Part shown: positions 59,672-64,000 of the stretch, piece by piece
Position numbering within the stretch: position 1 is the stretch's first letter
How the letters are laid out: each line of letters starts with the position of its first letter
From: Mesorhizobium intechi
GTDB taxonomy: Bacteria > Pseudomonadota > Alphaproteobacteria > Rhizobiales > Rhizobiaceae
NCBI RefSeq assembly: GCF_002879535.1
Contig: NZ_PNOT02000169.1
Span: forward strand, 1 to 64,000
Length of the DNA stretch: 64,000 nucleotides
Direction: 5' to 3'
Notes under the pieces: generated by a model
What the model was told of the DNA's origin: nothing
Seen by the model: the letters and a program-made list of their open reading frames with translations, nothing else
Database searches by the model: none
Translations under genes and position numbers: made by a program

Positions 59672-59757
59672 TGAGGATCGCGTCGGCGCTCTTCAAAGAA
59701 TGCCACAAGGAACCAACCGCGTTGCAACAATCGGGCTTGCCCCAGAATGATAATTGA
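59671..59757 (+). CDS. 28-codon ORF linking Wzz and flippase genes
   Basis: Its ATG overlaps the Wzz-like gene stop (TGATG) and its TGA lies 11 nt inside the flippase-fusion gene. The fusion ATG at 59747 has no clear ribosome site. The ORF encodes 28 residues with one Cys and resembles a translational-coupling leader, but protein existence is unproven. Confidence 0.4.
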   Translation: MRIASALFKECHKEPTALQQSGLPQNDN

Positions 59758-61981
59758 ATTTTTCGGACCGCCGGGATCCGGCAAAACAACGTTGGCGCAT
59801 GCGCTTGCTCAGCAGTTGCGCGGGAAAGGCTATCACGCCAAGGTCGCTCTCAGCTATCAGCCCAGCACCAGGGCCGGAAGCTTCGACCTTGGGATTATTC
59901 TCTTCGTCTCCAGAATAGCATCGGCGATATTCTCGACTATGGGAATATTTCTGTCGTCGATCGGGCGACTGGACGATATTTCAAGTTCGGTGTCGATGGT
60001 GAGGTTGATACCGCCAAAGAACCGAATATGGCGCGCCCGGATTTGGCGATATATCTTGCACCTTTCGCATTGCTGGGGCTCCGCGAAGCAATCGCCCGAA
60101 ATTGTGATATTCGATCAAGGATACGTTCAAGCGATTGGATCGCTGGCGATGTTCAATGGGGGCACCGACCGCGAAGCGCTCGAAAAGGCGCTCAATCTCG
60201 CGCCGCCTGCCGATCTCACCGTAAGGCTGGTGGTGCCATCTGCGGTCGTGGAAAGTCGCCTCCGACATCGAATGAGGCACGAGCCGCCGGCGGAGCGGAT
60301 TTTCGAGGCCGACTTGGACGTGAATATGAGCGCCTTTGGCGTGTTCGAATCGATAAACGATCTCCTCGCGATTTCCGGCCGAAATGTCGTTTCCGTCGAG
60401 AACGCCGACAGTCAATCAGGGCTCAAAAGTGTTTGTAAGGTCGAGAAGCAAATCATTTCCACGCTTTCACGGATGGATAAAGGATTTGCAAATCGAGACC
60501 AAAAGGAAAGCGCACCACTTGCGCATGCTGCGGCAATCGATAGTCGCGTGTCTCGAAAGTCTTCGGGCCATCCAACCGGCGCTCTTCCAATAGCAACGCC
60601 CCGGCGAAACAAGGACGTCGGCTCGCGGCTCGCGAGGGCGAGCGTCTTCGCCCTCTTGATCTATATCGGGGGTGCCGGGTTGACCAGCCTTGCACAGCTG
60701 GCCATTGCGCGCCTCATCGGGCCTCACGACTACGGGATATATGCCTACGTTCTGGCCTGGACCTCCGTGCTCGCCTATCTGGCAACGCTTGGGTTCAATG
60801 TGTCCCTGTTGCGCTTCGTGCCCGCCTATAGAGCCAACGGCAGGCTCGATCTGGCGCGAGGGGTGATAAGATTCGCCCTGCGAAGATCGCTTCTCACGGC
60901 GACGCTGTTCGGGATGGCGGGTGCTGCCCTGGCCCTCTTCTTTTCAGCGCAGGCGCAGCCGGTTCATACGCAAAGAGGACTGGAGGTAAGCATCGTGTTG
61001 GGCATGGCGGCCGTACCCTTGATCACGGCTTATGCCATTGGCGCGACGCTGGTGCGTGCTTTCGGCGGCGTCGTTTCGGCGTTGTTGCCGGAGCGCATCG
61101 TGCGAGACGGGCTGCTGCTGATACTGGTGGCGATCATGGCCGAGTCCGGATTGTGGGTGGTGCACGCGCCGCATGTGATGCTGGCGGTGCTGACAAGTTC
61201 CGCCATCACGGTAGGGCTGGTGTTCATCACCGCCAGGAAGTTTGAACCACCTGGCCTGCGGGAGGCTCAGCCAGCTTACGAACCGAGAGGATGGTGGCTC
61301 GCCGTCCCCCCGCTCATGCTCATCACTGGCCTCGATGTTTTCGTCAGTCGTGCCGGCGTGCTGGTGTTGGGCTGGACCGATCATATCCGTGAGGCCGGTA
61401 TTTTCGCCCTGGCGTTGAACGTGGCGATGCTTGTGGGGCTTTCCCGCATCGCTGTCGCTACAATGTTTTCGCCAACAGCGGCCGATCTGCACGCCAGAGG
61501 CGACCATAAGGGCCTGCAGCAGCTGTTCGCGCGGGCCACCTTGCTGTCTGCGGGCGGCGCCATCGCGGTGGCCGTCCCAATGATGATGATCGCCGAGCCT
61601 TTCTTGAGCTTCTTCGGGGAGGGTTTTGCCGCGGGAGCGCCAATCGCGCGGGTGCTCATCTTGGGCTATGTTTTCGTTGCGCTGTGCGGGCCTCAGCAGA
61701 ACCTGCTGGCGATGACCGGAAACGAATGGGCCGCAGCAACAACCATGATCGCCGGTGCGGCCGCCAACATCATAGCCTGTGCCGTTGGCGTCGAGATATA
61801 CGGCCCAATCGGCGCGGCTGTCGGCGTCGCGCTTGCCCTGGCTATCTGGAACGTTGCCATGGCCGTCTATATCGGCAAGCGACTGAAAATCATGCCAGGT
61901 TTGGTTTCTGCTCTGCTATCGATCAAGGCGAGCGCCATAGACGCCCGACAATGGAATTGGTTCTTGAGGGCGGGCAAGTGA
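59747..61981 (+). CDS. P-loop kinase-polysaccharide flippase fusion
   Basis: The 744-aa single open frame has an N-terminal ~235 residues like the P-loop protein at 46979 (MIIEFFGPPGSGKTT). A low-complexity linker (~235-290) leads to a Wzx/MATE-type flippase domain (~293-710, about 12 helices; ARLIGPHDYGIYAYVLAW is typical). No frameshift or stop divides the halves. The membrane half would export lipid-linked repeat units. The kinase half may phosphorylate a lipid, sugar or small partner (inference). Confidence 0.85.
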   Translation: MIIEFFGPPGSGKTTLAHALAQQLRGKGYHAKVALSYQPSTRAGSFDLGIILFVSRIASAIFSTMGIFLSSIGRLDDISSSVSMVRLIPPKNRIWRARIWRYILHLSHCWGSAKQSPEIVIFDQGYVQAIGSLAMFNGGTDREALEKALNLAPPADLTVRLVVPSAVVESRLRHRMRHEPPAERIFEADLDVNMSAFGVFESINDLLAISGRNVVSVENADSQSGLKSVCKVEKQIISTLSRMDKGFANRDQKESAPLAHAAAIDSRVSRKSSGHPTGALPIATPRRNKDVGSRLARASVFALLIYIGGAGLTSLAQLAIARLIGPHDYGIYAYVLAWTSVLAYLATLGFNVSLLRFVPAYRANGRLDLARGVIRFALRRSLLTATLFGMAGAALALFFSAQAQPVHTQRGLEVSIVLGMAAVPLITAYAIGATLVRAFGGVVSALLPERIVRDGLLLILVAIMAESGLWVVHAPHVMLAVLTSSAITVGLVFITARKFEPPGLREAQPAYEPRGWWLAVPPLMLITGLDVFVSRAGVLVLGWTDHIREAGIFALALNVAMLVGLSRIAVATMFSPTAADLHARGDHKGLQQLFARATLLSAGGAIAVAVPMMMIAEPFLSFFGEGFAAGAPIARVLILGYVFVALCGPQQNLLAMTGNEWAAATTMIAGAAANIIACAVGVEIYGPIGAAVGVALALAIWNVAMAVYIGKRLKIMPGLVSALLSIKASAIDARQWNWFLRAGK

Positions 61982-62237
61982 GGGCACTCCATCGGTCGAT
62001 GCTTGTCCTTAAGGTGGATCAGTCAGGGCACGAAGGCCCCGGATGTGTTGCGAGTAGGTCCAGGCATTGCCGCGATGGCTGAAGGCGTAACGTCAGAAGC
62101 GTGGACGTTCACCGGCCTCTCAACACCCGCGCCGCCTGCCGGCTGGGCTTCATGTATTTAAGGGCGGTGTCCGTCATTTGAAGGATGCATGAGCTCCGGG
62201 CGGACGTCACGGTGTTGTGGCAAGCTGCGGAGCACCC

Positions 62238-63440
62238 ATGCAACAAGAACCAATGGCGGCGGCCACGACGCCTCCGATGCGCCATCGGTCCGCAAGATCA
62301 AAGCCTGTCGAGCCTAGCCAACGCGAAACCCTCGTTCAGGTCCAGGTTCTGCGCGCCGTCGCCGCCACTTCGGTTGCGCTACGTCACGCCCAGCATGATG
62401 CTGCGACGCTGGAACTAGAAGCCGGCCGGACCTTTCAGGCCTGGGATCCGATACCATGGAGCGCCGGTGTCGATATCTTCTTCGTGATCTCCGGCCTGAT
62501 CATGGTGCACACGTCGCGACAGCTGTTCGCCAAAACGGGCGGCGCGCGTCTCTTCCTTTCCCGCCGGCTCGCCCGGATTGTCCCGCTTTATTGGACGGTC
62601 ACCACGCTCTACCTTGCCGTGGCGTTGCTCGCTCCCTCGGTTCTCAACCAGGACTACATCAATTTCAGGTTTGTGATCGAATCCTACTTCTTCATTCCGG
62701 CCACTCGACCTGACGGCGTCGTTCAGCCCATCTACGAGCTGGGTTGGACGCTCAACTATGAGATGCTTTTCTACGTGTTGTTTACGGCGGTGATCGTGCT
62801 GCCCATGGGTAGGGCCGTCACGGCTCTGCTCACGACCCTGGCGGGGATGGTGTTGGTAGGCTATCTCGCGGCGCCTTTGCCAGAGCCATTCGCGTTCTGG
62901 TCCGATCCGATCGTCCTTGAGTTCGCTTTTGGCGTGACAATCGGGATCATGTGCGCCTCCAGCCTGCGGCCCTCCGGTTTCATCAGGGCCTGTGTCGCTG
63001 CAGCGGGGCTGGGCGCCCTGATGCTCGCGGCGGCATTTCCCGATGTCTCGATGGGCCTTGCCCGCCCCGTCGTATATGGCATCCCGGCATCTCTCATCGT
63101 CTGGAGTGCTGCCTTGGCGCCAGGTGGGTCGAGGCATGAAAGCCTGGCCGCGCGATGGGGCGCCAGCGTAGGCGACGCGTCCTATGCTCTCTACCTCCTG
63201 CATCCATTCGTGATCCGCGCCATGCGCGTCTTCTTCTGGCGAACAGGCTTGATTTTTGCGCTCGGCCCGTGGGCCTTTATCGCGTCGGCGCTGGTGATCA
63301 CCTTTGGTGTGGCACTCATCACTTACCGCTTGTTCGAGAAGCCGCTGACTCGCCGTGCCCGACGCCTTTTGGGAGCCGGGCCCAGCAGCCGACAGCAGCT
63401 TCGCCCATTTCCGGTGACGGCGTATCCCAAGGCAGACTGA
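62238..63440 (+). CDS. ExoZ-like acyltransferase (acyltransferase 3 family)
   Basis: The ~400-aa protein has about ten transmembrane helices and acyltransferase-3 motifs: QVLRAVAATSVALRH near the start, FFVISGLIM, SRRLARIVPLYW and a terminal SYALYLLHPF...RLFEKPL segment. It likely O-acetylates an exported polysaccharide. The ATG at 62238 has GGAG upstream; GTG at 62217 is an alternative. It is 256 bp after the flippase gene, probably with its own promoter. Confidence 0.88.
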   Translation: MQQEPMAAATTPPMRHRSARSKPVEPSQRETLVQVQVLRAVAATSVALRHAQHDAATLELEAGRTFQAWDPIPWSAGVDIFFVISGLIMVHTSRQLFAKTGGARLFLSRRLARIVPLYWTVTTLYLAVALLAPSVLNQDYINFRFVIESYFFIPATRPDGVVQPIYELGWTLNYEMLFYVLFTAVIVLPMGRAVTALLTTLAGMVLVGYLAAPLPEPFAFWSDPIVLEFAFGVTIGIMCASSLRPSGFIRACVAAAGLGALMLAAAFPDVSMGLARPVVYGIPASLIVWSAALAPGGSRHESLAARWGASVGDASYALYLLHPFVIRAMRVFFWRTGLIFALGPWAFIASALVITFGVALITYRLFEKPLTRRARRLLGAGPSSRQQLRPFPVTAYPKAD

Positions 63441-63573
63441 ACGAGCACGGCGATCCTGCCGGCTGGACAGGGCGAGCGCCATCCGTTTGCATTGAGGCGT
63501 GAAAATCTCATGGGCCTGGGTAAACAAACCGGCGTTGTCTTCTGATCGCCGTCCGGCCTCCCGTGGTCTCGCC

Positions 63574-64000
63574 CTATGCCTGAATGAACGCTTGTCGTTC
63601 TCGGCCGACGGGGCTTGCATGGAAGTCCCGGTACCATTCCACGAAACGTTGCACGCCGTCCTCCAGTGCCGTCGCCGGTGCGAAGCCGACAGCGCGGCGG
63701 AGGTCGCTGACGTCGGCGCGGGTTTCCAGGACATCACCTGGAGGTAAAGGCACGTTGACCCGAAGGGCGCGGCGGCCAAGCGCAGTTTCGATGATCGCGA
63801 TCAGACGGTTGATTTCCTCTGGCCGGTCATTGCCGATGTTGTAGATCCGATATGGCGCCGAACTGGTGGCGGGGTCAGCCGCGCGGCTGTCCCAGTCCGG
63901 ATCCGGACGAGGCGGCGCGGCGAGTACGCGAACCACCCCCTCGACGATGTCGTCGATGTAGGTGAAATCTCGCCATACGCGGCCGGCATTGGCAATCTCG
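63574..64000 (-). CDS. NAD-dependent nucleotide-sugar epimerase (5' end outside window)
   Basis: Only the C-terminal ~142 residues are visible, continuing past the right edge. The sequence DFTYIDDIVEGVVRVL followed by YNIGNDRPEEI and VGFAPATALEDGVQRFVEWY is typical of UDP-glucuronate 4-epimerase-like SDRs. It would supply a uronic or hexose nucleotide sugar for the polysaccharide cluster. The cofactor and catalytic regions are outside the window. Confidence 0.85.
   Translation of the reverse strand, partial: EIANAGRVWRDFTYIDDIVEGVVRVLAAPPRPDPDWDSRAADPATSSAPYRIYNIGNDRPEEINRLIAIIETALGRRALRVNVPLPPGDVLETRADVSDLRRAVGFAPATALEDGVQRFVEWYRDFHASPVGRERQAFIQA

Noticed and set aside
62415-63779. 454-aa minus-strand frame
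   Set aside because: Antisense to the ExoZ-like acyltransferase, which has clear transmembrane and family motifs.

Overview
The window looks like chromosomal or large-replicon DNA of a high-GC alphaproteobacterium of the Rhizobiales, most likely Mesorhizobium or a close relative. The evidence is a complete fixNOQP-fixGHIS set with FnrN-type anaeroboxes, a small protein resembling the rhizobial DUF768 family, a MalK/UgpC-type sugar ABC operon with a ROK regulator, and ExoP- and ExoZ-like polysaccharide proteins. No rRNA, tRNA, CRISPR array or insertion sequence was recognised. Assignments rest on motifs and architecture read by eye, with no database search.

Layout. 1-9.7 kb: the 3' part of a giant Gly-X-Thr collagen-like gene, then a type I secretion ATPase/permease, an HlyD-type adaptor and a Sel1-repeat protein. 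9.9-18.2 kb: a tightly overlapping minus-strand operon for uptake and oxidation of an unknown sugar or polyol (binding protein, two permeases, ATPase, two SDR dehydrogenases, a TIM-barrel isomerase), with a divergent ROK repressor. 18.3-29.3 kb: a microaerobic respiration block (fixGHIS, fixNOQP, a hemerythrin-like protein, an FnrN-type regulator, hemN) with three 14-bp anaeroboxes and a clear terminator. 29.3-38.3 kb: a two-TM ion channel; a co-translated signalling set (cofactor-less molybdopterin-fold protein, hybrid kinase with HPt, HD-GYP response regulator); and an acetaldehyde dehydrogenase/DUF779 module with a GAF-Fis regulator that has no AAA+ domain.

38.3-64 kb: a surface-polysaccharide and small-molecule locus. 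A minus-strand operon encodes an adenylation-thiolation-thioesterase (A-T-TE) enzyme, a NadE-fold PP-loop enzyme, a glutamine amidotransferase/asparagine synthase, an acyl-AMP ligase and a stand-alone acyl carrier protein. A second A-T-TE paralogue and an RTX-repeat secreted protein lie nearby. A plus-strand operon encodes a GT4 glycosyltransferase, a Wzy-like polymerase/ligase, a second AsnB, a Wzz/ExoP-like chain-length protein and a P-loop-kinase/flippase fusion. An ExoZ-like acyltransferase and a truncated nucleotide-sugar epimerase follow.

The most novel part is this last locus. Two condensation-free A-T-TE enzymes, both apparently lacking the Asp that normally contacts an amino acid's alpha-amino group, sit beside amide-forming enzymes and Wzy-dependent polysaccharide machinery. 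A P-loop kinase occurs there once free-standing and once fused to a flippase. A plausible but unproven reading is that the locus makes an acyl or amide decoration for an exported polysaccharide.
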